From Notospermus geniculatus (lineage: Eukaryota > Nemertea > Pilidiophora > Heteronemertea > Lineidae), in assembly GCA_002633025.1 (NCBI GenBank), contig NMRB01000381.1:203958-267957 (forward strand): a DNA stretch of 64,000 bases, read 5' to 3'. The notes below the pieces were generated by a model. It did no database searches. It worked only from the letters and a program-made list of their open reading frames with translations, and was not told where the DNA came from. The translations under genes were made by a program, and so were the position numbers. Every line of letters begins with the position of its first letter. Position 1 is the first letter of the stretch. Positions 13,401 through 23,900 of the stretch are shown here, piece after piece.

Positions 13401-16400
13401 AGGTGGAGTTATGGGATTGATTTCCAAACTGAATGTGTTCGATACAGCACACCCGAGGGTATAACTGTATTTCCTTCCTGCAAAAACAGTCCATGGAATT
13501 CACCACACAGGTGGAGGGCAAGCCGCCGCAGACAAACTAACCCCGACATATGAAAAGGTAAACTTGGCTATTTATCATCAAATCACAAACAAAATGAAAG
13601 AAATGACGGAAGCTTGGCGTGCAGCGGAATGTTAAGCACAAAAAGCGGCGAAATATGATACATGTACATTAACTTGTGGTTTTTCTCGAGAAACATTTGT
13701 TGCTACACTGAGAGCATTAGCTATAGTAGCACAGGTCAGTGGACAACTGACGAAAGAAATGCAAATACGTGTAGAGAACATGCCCTGAACGTTCTAAGTT
13801 ACTCTTTCCAGGTCGCCTGGTGACAGCCATCGTGCGGCATGTATCCAAAGTAGAAACGCAAGCCTTCAAATTACTAAGTCGTGATAGATTATCACCGAGT
13901 TTGATGTATGGTCGAGAGAAAAGTTAATCACGCCAGCTACATTGATCAGAAAATCGATCCTGTGATTGATACCTAATGAGTCTGCGAGTATGATACGCCT
14001 TGTTGGGTTTATAAATCCGCCACTAACCGCACATCGTGACATGTCGCCATCATTCGCTACATGGCGCCCCAAGAACATCCATTTTGTTAAAAAAATACGT
14101 AGTGTTGTATAAAAGGAGGTCCATGGACATCTATAGTACCAAAAATCGATAGGAGATATTTTTGATAGTAGGCTACTTAACCAGGCGGAGCGTGTATGAC
14201 TTAGCACCCGCTGTGCAGACCCGCGCTCAATGGGACCCAGCCCACTGCCTCAATAGGTGTCACTAGTGGTTAAAACTATATTGAAATGAAACTGCGCCGG
14301 TCCTGATCAATTTCCAACACAAAGGGCGTCCATTGTAAAGGACCTGGTTTCGCTGTGCTGCCCTCTATCGTAGCTAGGATCCCCATTGTTTCAGAGTAGA
14401 GCAAAACGTTAAGCTGTTTGTGTAGCCTTACAATTCCCGACATCTTCCTGTAGAATTATTGGAATGTGATCCCCTTGCTTCCGTGCAATAAGAAGCAGAT
14501 TCCACACTCGACTGAGTTCCTCCTAAACCTGACTAACGACCATACATCTTCCCTGATTGCCTCTTCAATGCTAACATGGTTAATAGATCATTCATCTTGT
14601 CAATATCCTCCTGTTCAAGGTTCTTATGAACCGTGATGGATGTCCGGGCGCTGTTCTGAAAGGTTGCTCGGGCATGTGGAGGGTCGAGGGTCAGGTTAGG
14701 ATCCGAATCAATGAACTCATTCGCTTATTATTATTATTATGTTTATTTCGTACGTATGTGCAGAGTTTCAAAGTGCAGAAAAAGCAGTGAAGTGTGCAAA
14801 CAAAAAAGTGCGGACTGTCAGCGTGCATCCAAGTCAGACCGGAAACTAGAGATGCGTAGCATTTTGTTATGCAGCTTTGTCGGCAACTTCTTCCATCGGG
14901 GCTTACGCCGGTCATCACGTTTAGGAGTCACGTCATGTTTCCGACGTGTGATCCCTCGTGCTGATCCCGAAGGAAAGAAACCTGAGTAGCCCAGGATCTT
15001 TCAGAAGGCTCATTAGTCGATTTCTGTTGCACGTCGCAATATCCGGAGAACCAAGTAGCAGACAAGTGCACGTTCATGCGAATGGAATAATGCGATAGCG
15101 GGCCGATGGGTTGAAATGGGAGAACAGGTGTAAAGTTTTTCAGTGTTTCCGTGTGTCAGTGTTCCACCTATTGTTCTGGAAACGCTGGCAGATAGATCGA
15201 CACGTTTCTCCGTGTGTCCTCCATTGTCGAGTCGCGGCTTATTCCGTCAGACAATAGCAAGGGAACACTCGCAGATGGGGAACGCTCAAAAACGTTACAC
15301 CGGGATATCAAGTATGCTTCTTAAGGCGGGGGGGGGGGGGCNNNNNNNNNNNNNNNNNNNNNNNNNNNNNNNNNNNNNNNNNNNNNNNNNNNNNNNNNNN
15401 NNNNNNNNNNNNNNNNNNNNNNNNNNNNNNNNNNNNNNNNNNNNNNNNNNNNNNNNNNNNNNNNNNNNNNNNNNNNNNNNNNNNNNNNNNNNNNNNNNNN
15501 NNNNNNNNNNNNNNNNNNNNNNNNNNNNNNNNNNNNNNNNNNNNNNNNNNNNNNNNNNNNNNNNNNNNNNNNNNNNNNNNNNNNNNNNNNNNNNNNNNNN
15601 NNNNNNNNNNNNNNNNNNNNNNNNNNNNNNNNNNNNNNNNNNNNNNNNNNNNNNNNNNNNNNNNNNNNNNNNNNNNNNNNNNNNNNNNNNNNNNNNNNNN
15701 NNNNNNNNNNNNNNNNNNNNNNNNNNNNNNNNNNNNNNNNNNNNNNNNNNNNNNNNNNNNNNNNNNNNNNTTTGAGTAAACTCTGTTCGGCCACTTGTGA
15801 CCAAAGCACCAGTGACAGAGCTGAACAATACCCGCAGTGGACACAAAAGATTTAGGGTCGGCACGTACACTGAAGATTGGTTTTCGAAAACAGTATACCA
15901 GGGTGAGCGGATTTAATCTGAATGTGAATGACTGGTCGCACAAAGGCCAGTTCCGTGGATTGCCACTAGGGAATGAGCTCAGCTATAGGTAGCCCCCCGC
16001 CTTAAGAGTGTTTCTAAAAAGTACTGGAATGAAAAAAATGGCTGATTATTGCTGATTAACCAATTTTACAGAAAGCAATCCTTTTCATGAAACGTTGATA
16101 CCGACTCGTCCACAAAAGATCATCGATGCAGGAAAATATGCAGCAGCAATGTGGCCAACTATAAATACTCTCAGTCTATGATACCATACAAAATGGACGC
16201 TGAGTGCTTGTCGCGTATATCGATCAGGAAATAATTCATGGGATTTCCATGAGCAACGGCGGCAGTATTGTCGCTTCCCTATTGTCCATGGATTTGGCAG
16301 ACGTCACGTTGAGTCTGTGTGGTTGCGTGTGGCCCGCACTGGTATTTGTCAATGCAATGCTGCTTTAGGAAAAATACGAAAAATAATTTCCATCACTTGT

Positions 16401-16632
16401 CATTTCAGGTGAATTCCGCCAGCACGTCAGGCGACACCCCAAGTTCTTATCGGGGGAATGGACTGAAGAGGAAGTATTAACGAGTTTCTTGACCACTTTC
16501 GACAGCCCCGAAGACATCGACGGTATCGTGACGAGGGACGAGTTTCTGGCCTACTACGCAGGGGTCAGCTCCACCGTTGAGGATGACGATTACTACGATC
16601 TGATGATGAGAGCTTGTTGGGGGTTGAAGTAG
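7451..16632 (+). CDS. CAPSL: Calcyphosine-like EF-hand protein, copy 1 (exons 7451-7808, 16409-16632)
   Basis: Two coding exons joined through a GTAAGC donor (7809) and a TTTCAG acceptor (16403-16408) give 193 residues, close to vertebrate calcyphosine (about 190-208). The splice falls inside the Gly120 codon. I chose the ATG at 7451 because AAC precedes it and the family's Leu-rich start follows; the frame is open upstream to 7334. EF-hand loops lie at about residues 34-45, 70-81, 106-117 and a longer variant loop at 151-165. The family hallmarks GIKGLG (22-27), LRP.MS.SR (86-94), HPKF.SGEWTE (129-139) and the YYAGVS segment (168-173) are present. It is a cytosolic Ca2+-binding protein; in vertebrates CAPSL is enriched in ciliated cells but its target is unsettled. 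A 5' non-coding exon may exist around 6991-7141 (AG before, GTGAGG after), unproven. CAPS is the alternative family member. Confidence 0.93.
8123..8270. mobile_element. Foldback MITE, GGGAGTTTAAGAAATC type
   Basis: Long inverted arms starting (C)TGGAGTTTAAGAA on the left and ending TTCTTAAACTCCC on the right. The inner arms carry ACGATAAACGTTAAC and AACGTTATTTTT, separated by a short loop. It lies in the CAPSL intron and is present in both unit A copies (second at 21781-21927), so it predates the duplication. The left end has a small insertion (TAG) that breaks the pairing. Confidence 0.8.
8440..8574. mobile_element. Foldback MITE, CGAGAGGTTAAGAAA type
   Basis: Ends are CGAGAGGTTAAGAAA and its complement; the arms contain the repetitive CGTTAACGATAACACTAACG. 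It is present in both unit A copies (22097-22219). A third, independent member at 23984-24112 has an ATTATT target duplication, showing the family is transposed as a unit. Confidence 0.8.
8750..8899. mobile_element. Foldback MITE, GGGAGTTTAAGAAATC type, second member
   Basis: Flanked by TA on both sides. It has the same arm sequence as the element at 8123 but a different loop. The copy-2 equivalent starts at 22395 and is split by another transposon at 22546-23971. Confidence 0.85.
10246..10397. mobile_element. Small MITE, AGGCCYGAACCCACTG ends
   Basis: About 150 bp with inverted ends AGGCCTGAACCCACTG and CAGTGGGTTCGGGCCT. It is absent from the matching place in unit A copy 2 (near 26171), where the flanks GGGGACT and GAATCATG sit almost next to each other. 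Non-coding. Confidence 0.7.
10416..10486. mobile_element. 71-bp MITE with 9-bp target duplication
   Basis: The ends CACACTTGACACT and AGTGTCAAGTGTG are perfect inverse complements. The flanks GCTTTTGCC at 10407-10415 and 10487-10495 are identical. Copy 2 lacks the element. A 9-bp duplication fits Mutator-like or Merlin-like transposition; the element is too short to say which. Confidence 0.8.
11182..11406. repeat. Duplicated perfect palindrome
   Basis: A 58-bp arm (starting CCAGAGGGTAACTG, ending GAGTATAGT) is followed by its near-perfect inverse complement with a 1-base centre. The about 95-bp palindromic core is then repeated directly, ending again in TTACCCTCTGG. Unit A copy 2 (27002-27058) keeps only one arm, ending at GAGTATAG and joined to TATTAGGCC. 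It can fold into a long hairpin or cruciform and may be a foldback transposon or a local inverted duplication. Confidence 0.9.
13124..13276 (+). CDS. Small open frame beside promoter-like motifs (uncertain)
   Basis: A 50-codon ATG frame in the CAPSL intron, ending in an acidic SDEDD stretch. Just upstream are an inverted CCAAT box (ATTGG, near 13060) and, overlapping the start, an AAAATGGCGG YY1-like motif; copy 2 adds a CACGTG E-box near 29893. In copy 2 a 4-bp deletion (GTAC) breaks the frame, so a conserved product is unlikely unless copy 2 is dead. It could instead be the transcribed start of a nested gene (an overlapping ATGGCGG start exists at about 13143) or chance. Confidence 0.25.
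   Translation: MVTWSQNGGICVADVGEEAELYTERNGWQAQLPAFLSDEDDISVVLGQSL
13465..13635 (+). pseudogene. Possible Myb/SANT-like exon relic, copy 1
   Basis: A frame preceded by a pyrimidine-rich AAAACAG acceptor-like site (13489). It reads HTGGGQAAADKLTPTYEKV and then a charged helix-like stretch (KMKEMTEAWRAAEC). A TGGG followed by a spacer and LTP..E.V is typical of the end of the Myb/SANT-like (NAIF1/Harbinger-type) DNA-binding domain, but the tryptophan-rich N-terminal part was not found. Copy 1 stops after AAEC because of one extra T; copy 2 (30252-30434) continues with a basic KHKKRR tail. Two further protein-like segments lie downstream (about 13670-13787 and 13812-13925), the second after a CTTTCCAG acceptor-like site. 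I infer a decayed or unrecognised multi-exon gene. Confidence 0.3.
15325..16001. mobile_element. TTAA-flanked element with GGCGGGGG ends, interrupted by an assembly gap
   Basis: TTAA at 15321-15324 and 16002-16005 bracket ends GGCGGGGGG and CCCCCCGCC. Copy 2 lacks the insert (near 31892) and has TCAA at the matching place, one change from TTAA. Most of the inside is Ns, so coding content is unknown. Confidence 0.65.
15342..15770. other. Assembly gap
   Basis: A 429-base run of N next to a poly-G stretch, inside a transposon present only in this unit copy. Confidence 0.99.
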
Positions 16633-16801
16633 TCCTTGACAGACGTATTCATGTTTATATTTCTTTCGAGCAAAGATGTGATGTTCAAGCTTCTAAGGAT
16701 ACGGACATCTAATTCGAAATCATAAACAGCGAGGAGTGGAACTCAGTGGAACTCCCGAGTTCGAATTCGTAAACGTTTCATTTACAAAGTTTTCGCGGAC
16801 T

Positions 16802-16956
16802 GAGCTAAGAAAGACGTTGGGCGGCGTTGCAGTCGTCAGGATGAGGTGGAGGTGGGTGACAACGCAACAAAATTTGATGAGATTGTAAGCTGTAATCTGC
16901 GCTGCGACTCGAGATCACCCTGACGACTGCAGCGCCGCCCAACGTCTTTCTCAGCT
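16802..16956. mobile_element. Foldback element with GAGCTAAGAAAGACGTTGGG arms, copy 1
   Basis: An about 38-bp left arm (16802-16840, ending GCAGTCGTCAGG) is matched by its inverse complement (16918-16956, CCTGACGACTGCAGCGCC onward). It lies just after the CAPSL stop and is also present in copy 2. Diverged single arms with the core GACTGCAGCGCC.CCAACGTCTT recur at 17518-17570, 32840-32891 and in unit C (2229-2300, 4289-4370). Confidence 0.7.
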
Positions 16957-17313
16957 ACGACTCGAGTAGACTATTACCTGGTCCTACCGATGGTGTCACT
17001 TTTGAATGGTAGCACCAGTCTTGGCCGCCATTTGTGGAGGAATTCTGACAGTGACGTCACTTGAAAATTTTATGTAAATTATGTAAATTTATTCAATTCT
17101 CAATACGGCTGACGTACCAGAATGCAAATAGAAGGTGACCGACCTTTGACCCAGGAAATTCACCAATCACGCCGGGGGTTTTCCATGTTAAAAATAGAAA
17201 ATCTATCAACATAATAGTTCACATACATCACCTGCGCCAGCACCGACCAATCAGAGGCACGAAGGCGGTAGGCACGCCCGGTCCTAACATATGCAAAAGC
17301 CCGATGTAAAATA

Positions 17314-17493
17314 CAGTAGAACTCGCGTAACTCGACGTCGTATAACCCGTCACTGTGCACAAGTCGGCACCTGCCAGAAAGTCCCAATTAACTACAACGT
17401 TAATCATTATGACGAGTTATCTTTACTCGTCCTACTTGTAAGTCGTCAAAAAAATCCCAGTCCCGAAGGTGCCGAGTTACGCGAGTTCTACTG
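17314..17493. mobile_element. Tigger/pogo-like MITE
   Basis: 180 bp with inverted ends CAGTAGAACTCGCGTAACTC and the complement, flanked by TA on both sides (17312-17313, 17494-17495). The CAGTAGAAC end and TA duplication are typical of the pogo/Tigger group of Tc1/mariner elements. The surrounding 16969-17510 stretch is present only in unit A copy 1. Confidence 0.75.
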
Positions 17494-17570
17494 TAGTTAG
17501 GATCGGGTACCAGTCTACGACTCGAGATCACTCTGGCGACTGCAGCGCCACCCAACGTTTTTCTCAGCTA

Positions 17571-18720
17571 CGAGACGAGATCACATTACAACGACTAAAA
17601 GATGTCATGACCATTTGCAGTGATTCGTTGAAAACTACATGTAATAGACAGCGAGATACTACTTGACTCTTTGAGTTAGCCTTTAGCATAGAAGACACCT
17701 TTTTCTCTGCATGTTTCATCTATCTTTATGTGCATTTACACATTGAAGCTGTTATATACGCCATTCACTGTATTTCAAAGAGCGAAACTACAGAGTCCAT
17801 TTTTGAAAGTAAATGTCCATGACGTTGTAAACAAAGCATATTGTTTGGTGTACAGATGCAGTTATCTATAATAAATTTCGCAGTTGGCCCCGGACCACTG
17901 AGGTACCGATATCGGCGCACTCCGGCTGTCTGATGCCGCGATTTTTTCGCTGTGGTACGGGATAATGCTCCTCTTTGCCTTGCAGGAATGCCTTTCGTAC
18001 TTCGTTTTTCGTCAGATTTGCGAAACCTCCTATACGAATTCCCACTTCATCAGTAAAAGGTGTTTGATACCTTCAGAGTACAGGAAAAAAATTTAACAGT
18101 TGTGTTTTCGGTGAGCATGAAACGATAGATCGATTTTTCAAAATCATTGCATGTGGTATTATCAATTCTGCTTTTTCTCAATTCAAATTCAGATAAATCC
18201 GTTTTTCAGAGTTACCGGTATGTTGTCATCATGCAGGACATTGTGTTTCTCCTTTGGAATATTGATCGAATTCATACATACACCTCAGGAGGATTTTTCA
18301 CTGGTTGTCAATCAGTAATGTATCAAACCCTTGCGCGTGACAGGAAGATTCAACTGATTTGCCAGAAATCACCTCATGCAAGTCTAATTCATCAGTGTTC
18401 TGTTCGTACATGGATAAGCAAGATGTTCACACTGGCGGTTACGACATGCTGAGGCGTTTCCTAGTACAAGTATGTCATCAACATACTCCCGCAGTTGAAT
18501 TGATGGTTTTTCGGGTTTAGCGGAGTGAACACAGGATTAACTCTGTCATAGATCTACATGTAGTTCAAACAGAAAAATTCGTTTTCAGAGCAGGAAAGCA
18601 CTTTTTGCTGCCGAATATTTTTCCAAAGGAATTCTTAGGGAATACGTTAGACATCTGTGGCTGAGCTTCGTTGTGTTTTCAAAGTAGATTTTTTCCAACA
18701 AGCAGGATTGTCATATATTT
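17571..18720. other. 3' part of unit A, no gene seen
   Basis: Collinear with 32892-33655 and 35139-35660 of copy 2. Open frames here are not maintained between the copies. No RNA gene was recognised. Confidence 0.45.
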
Positions 18721-18723
18721 GTA

Positions 18724-19105
18724 AAGCCTAGTTTACACTTCGACGCACGACCATCGCCGGCGACCGACGCGCGTTCTTGCGTTCGACGCCGACCCCGTCG
18801 TACGATTTGGTCGGCGTCCGGTCGCGAGGCTGTTATTAGGGAGTTTCGGCAAGGCTCCGTATCGTTGATCCGTATCACGTATGACGTATCGAGCTAATGC
18901 ATTTTCTATTAAAGTCATACGTGATACGTGATACGGATCGACGATACGTAGTCTTGCCGAAACTCCCTATTACTTGAGTCGTTTCATAACGGGTCGCCGT
19001 CGCTAAAGTACGCTGGACTATAAATCAATTCCGCGAAGTCGGCGTCCAGATTTGATCGCGCGTCGGACGCCGATGGTCTTGCGTCGAAGTATAAACTAGG
19101 CTTTA
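18724..19105. mobile_element. MITE with AAAGCCTAGTTTACAC ends, carrying a nested foldback
   Basis: The left end AAAGCCTAGTTTACACTTCG and the right end CGAAGTATAAACTAGGCTTT are inverse complements with one mismatch. Copy 2 lacks the whole block (near 35665). Its middle is interrupted by a second element at 18839-18967, giving a clear nested insertion. Confidence 0.8.
18839..18967. mobile_element. Foldback MITE, GGGAGTTTCGGCAAGGCTCC type
   Basis: 129 bp with near-perfect arms, flanked by TATTA on both sides (5-bp duplication). The first ~20 bp resemble the elements at 26281 and 38858, while the inner arm (GTATCG.TGATCCGTATCACG) is its own. It sits inside the MITE at 18724-19105, so it arrived later. 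Confidence 0.85.
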
Positions 19106-19472
19106 GGCCTATATCCAATGGTGTGGTCTCTTTTGGGCGGAATTGACACAAATACTGGATTCCGATGATGCCACCGTTAATGGTAGTATGGGCATCGGCT
19201 TCACCCAGCCCAAAGAAAATACGGCTATTACTACGGCAATAATCCAACTTGGGTTTTCTTCAAACACATGTATAATTTTCAAGATGCTTGATGAATGTTC
19301 TACAATCCATCAGCGGTTTATAATGACTTTCCTCCTCATATTTTTCAGGGAAGATACCCTCGATTGGCTTTGTACCGCAAAAGCATCCTTCTCGGGCGCG
19401 TGGTCCTTTCTATTTCACCATACAGTGACCTTTTATTGTTTACATGCACATCTCATGACGTCATTTCGATGC

Positions 19473-19896
19473 ATACACAGTGAGAAAAAATCGTACTACT
19501 TTTCAGCCATTTGGCCAAAACGTACTATCCCTTTGCAACAACTAGCACAAAAACCGTCTAAATTTATGCAACTTGTTGCTAACTTTTGCAACTTATCGCG
19601 CTGGATGTTGCAATGTGTATACGAAAACCGGTGGACTGCAACTAGTTGCAGGTTGCAGGAACTTGCAACTTCGATGCAACCTCCAGCGTGATCGAGTTGC
19701 AACAAGTTGCAGACCCGTTTACACATGCAACTTTTATGAAACTTTTTGGTCTCATCAGGTTTATGCAACAAGTTGCATGAAGTTGCATATGAAAAGTTGC
19801 ATGTGTAAACGGGCCTTTAGTTGCCGCTTAATCCGTCAGGAGGGAAACAATAAGAAAAACACAGAAATACGGGGAACACTGATCGACGTTACACCT
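19473..19896. repeat. TGCAA/TTGCA-rich block at the A1/A2 junction
   Basis: About 300 bp (19525-19825) packed with AGTTGCA and TGCAACTT words on both strands, including AACAAGTTGCA. It ends in an inverted CCCGTTTACACATGCAACTT pair (19731-19750 and about 19795-19818). It lies exactly between the two A units and is probably a transposon; its left end is unclear. Confidence 0.55.
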
Positions 19897-20944
19897 GTGT
19901 ACCAAATTCTGTGTTGTCTTTGGGTGAGTTACGAATAGTGTTAAACGTCAGTTTAACATGGTCTTCAGGGAAGTTAACACCACATCGACACTGTCTTACC
20001 AAGTGCTCAAACAAACATGTAGACTTATTGTAACTCCCTGTTGAATCGAATGTGGAATCACCACCTTTTTTCTTAATGTATAGTTTGATCAACATTCACC
20101 TGAGGATGACCATGATTACGTCCATTCTGTTTTTTCCAACTTTTCGGCACAAATGGAACCAAATCTTCTAAGTCACTCAAAGACTGAAACACTTTGCGAA
20201 AATCAGGTCGGGGAGGCTAAAGATTATATTGCAGCATCAGGATTTAATATGACATGCAAGTCCTAGATTGTGTGGAGTACACAATGCATTTCAGTTATAC
20301 TGTACATGTAGCTGTTGAAAGCTATGTAGATCAGCTGTCATAAATGAGCAGTTATCAGATTATTTGCCTTTCACGTATCATCGTCACCCTGTAGAGCGAC
20401 GCTACAATATAATTAGCTTCCTTATGTGAGCTGAATTACAACTATCTCATGATTACCGCTGTACATGTATATCAAATCTGTTTGACAGCCACTGGATGTG
20501 GATCTTGCGCACTTTATCCACTACGCGGCGCTGGCATCGATCAGGCCAAACTGTTGGAAAAGATTGAAGGGGTCAATTACGAAAGCTGCACAGAAGATTG
20601 GTCATCCAAACGCTGAATTTACTTCAATTCAGCATCCGATGAGGTCGATGTTAAACCATGTGTACATCACACTGAAATCAATATTAGTGATAACATGGCG
20701 CATCAATTACTGGATTCAGTGTCAAGTTATTCTTACAAAATTGGCTACACCGTTTCGCTAACGCCAATGTGTTAGACCAGCTTAGCGGAGAGGGCGTAGC
20801 TGCTGCAGTTAGCTGCAGATTGAGTGAGTGGTGATAAAAAACAGGGAGAAACTTGGGTTACGTATATGCAAGAGCAGTGTGAAGAGATTCTATGCGTCAC
20901 ACTTGGCTTGCTCAAGGAAACTGATCGTCGAGAAGCGAGTCAAC

Positions 20945-23900
20945 ATGCCACAGGAAGAACCTTTGATTGAATACCTACGGGCATTCTGCCTAAGCAAGGG
21001 TGTCGGCGGGATCAAGGGCCTTGGAGTCCTCTTTAGAAACCTGGACAAGGATTATTCTAAACAGCTTAACTATCAGGAATTTTCTGGGGGACTTAAAATG
21101 TTCTGTCCCGAATTGAACGAGAAGCAGATCGAGGCACTGTTTCGAATTTTCGACAAGGACAACAGTATCAGCATTGACTTTGGTGAATTTCTCCAGAAAC
21201 TCCGTCCAGCCATGTCACAGAGCAGGATCAATGTAACCAATGAGGCATTTGACCACCTGGATCATACCGGCGACGGAAGGTTGATGGTGGACGATTTGAA
21301 AGGTAAGTGTCACCGAAAGCAGAAGTTGGTCGGTGGGAAAGAATAATTGCAATCCTAGAGTTTGTCATTGTGATGTTTTCATCCGTCGGTCATGGATTCT
21401 AGCCTTCTAGTTTGATCTCTTGCCGAACAACAGGACTGGACTCAGAATCCAGTGGGATTTATTCCCGTCAAACTTGCACTTACATTCAGAATGTCTTTGA
21501 GTGAGAACTGCTAGAAGCAGACTAAAAAGGTTTATCTGAGATTCACACTTCTTTCACCGTCCAGGTTGCTGTCACATTTCTACAGCATCACGTTTCCCCG
21601 TCGAGGTAATTTGAAATCGGATCCATTTTGCGATTTTCCTGCCAATTAGCGATCGATCGAATTGATTTCCTTGTCTAGAAAGCTGTTGCCTTCTTACTGC
21701 TATAAAATAAAATTCGCAGACGCCTTTAAAACAGGATCAGCAGTCGAGAGAGGACTTTGTCGGTCCGTATAGTTGTCACTGGAGTTTAAGAATAGAAATC
21801 AAACGATAAATGTTAACTTTACGACAACATTATTTTTTGTACCGAAAATGCAACATTGGTGAATTCGCAGCATGAAAAATAACGTTGTCGTAAAGTTAAC
21901 GTTTATCGTTTGATTTCTTAAACTCCCTGCTGTGAGAGATAATAGGAAACGGTATCAAGTTGGTCCATCCGCATGATTACAAGGCAAATAAACAGGATGA
22001 GAAATAATGGCGTCGTCCACTCATTCAGTCTGGCATTCGAAGAAGTGGCATCGGTTTCAAAGTTGGGCAGCACCGTCTATAATGTCGTGCCATAAGCGAG
22101 AGGTTAAGAAACCTCTCCGTTAACGATAACACTAACGCTAACGCTATTTCTGACGTACATTTGCAATGTAAAAAATAACGTTAGCGTTAGTGTTAACGGG
22201 GCGATTTCTTAACCTCTCGAAGGAATCAAACCTTCGTTATTTATCTTTTGATTCCTTTATGATCTTGTGCATTCAGAAATGAAGCAATAAGTTGGCTAAA
22301 TTAAAAATAACGTTGGATAAATAGTGATGATATTGGACACCTGATCAGCCCATCAACCACTGATGCTGTGAATGTGGAAAGGCAGTCGTCAATAGGGAGT
22401 TTAAGAAATCAAACGATAAACGTTACATGTACTTTACGACAACGTTATTTTTTGTGCCGAAAATGCAATATATAATCTGGTGTATTCGCAGTATGAAAAA
22501 TAATGTTGTCGTTAAGTTAACGTTTGTTGTTTGATTTCTTAAACTCACTGTTAAAAAAAATTACTGTATATTTACAGAAAAGTGCTGGCAGCAGCAGTTG
22601 CAAGTAGTTGCAGTAAGTATACAGCAGTACAATAAATTTACAGTGAACTGTAAATATACAGTACAGTTATATTATGATATTCACTGTAAATTAACTGCAA
22701 CTACTTGCAACTGCTGCTGCCAGCACTTTTCTGTATATTTACAGTGAACTGTAAATATACAGTACAGTTATATTATGGTATTTACTGTAAATTAACTGCA
22801 ACTACTTGCAACTGCTGCTGCCAGCACTTTTCTGTATATTTACAGTGAACTGTAAATATACAGTACAGTTATATTATGGTATTTACTGTAAATTAACTGC
22901 AACTACTTGCAACTGCTGCTGCCAGCACTTTTCTGTATATTTACAGTGAACTGTAAATTATACAGTACTGCTATATTATGATATTTACTTTAAATTAACT
23001 GCAACTACTTGCAACTGCTGCTGCCAGCACTTTTCTGTAAATGTACAGAAAGCTGTAATTATACAGATGTCCAGTTAATTACAGGGTACTGTCAAGGACA
23101 TGCATGCACATGAATGCATGTATGGTGCATGGTAAAAATGTGTAAAATCCCAGGAAAAAATGAACCAAGAACATTATTGTTGAACCATGAACTGAACAGT
23201 GAGGTTCACGAGTTTTACTATGAACTTGACTGTTATTTGACCGCATTTCATGGTTCAACCATAAAGTTCATGGTTTAAGGTGGCACAAGTGGCAGGCCAT
23301 ATTATCATTTACAGTCAGACCACAGTAGCCCACACAGACAAACTCTCGATCGACTCAGCATGTCTTGGCAACGGGGGAGTCTGCGTGCCTTGCACACTGC
23401 GGTCCGTGCGCTGACTGATAATGCGCAGTAGTAGGCATATGACCATTGAGGTTAATGACAGTGCAACTCTAGGCTCAAATGCTAGGCGAATTACCTAACC
23501 CACATCTCAAATACATTCTAATTTCAAACCTTGAGACATTCATGTTCTATCATGTACATAAATGCTGACAGATTGCTATATTTTAATGCATGATATTTTG
23601 AGATAGAAAACTGAGGCAAATATTCTTTTTTGAGACATCCGTGAAATGACAAAACGGCCGCACTTCCTGTTGAATTGATGATGCAAAACATTTACAGTGA
23701 AACTGGTTACAAATTTCTGTAATTTTACAGACTTGTTTAAGATTACTGTGACTGATCATTAAATTTACGGATGGCTCTGTAATTTTACTGGGTGCAATTG
23801 GTGTAAGGCAGTAAAATTACAGATGGTTCTTTAGAAATCCAAGAATCCCAATATATCTAAGGAAAAAAAGGTAAATTAATTGTTAGACCTGTAAGGTTAC

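Larger units (their letters stand above)
6284..19472. repeat. Unit A, copy 1 (about 13.2 kb)
   Basis: Collinear with 19897-36056. Homology starts abruptly at GTGTACCAAATTCTGTG (6284 and 19897) and ends near the CATTTCGATGCATACA motif (about 19472 and 36056). The unit contains one CAPSL-like gene. Long stretches are nearly identical, broken by presence/absence of transposons, which makes each copy a reference for empty sites in the other. Confidence 0.9.

Noticed and set aside
15143-15943. Long frames around 15342-15770
   Set aside because: They run through Ns; the same applies to frames over 33957-34126 and 51251-51564.
19143-19691. 182-codon + strand frame
   Set aside because: It crosses the end of unit A into the TGCAA-rich block, and the copy-2 frame (35667-36089) diverges at the same border; no domain recognised.
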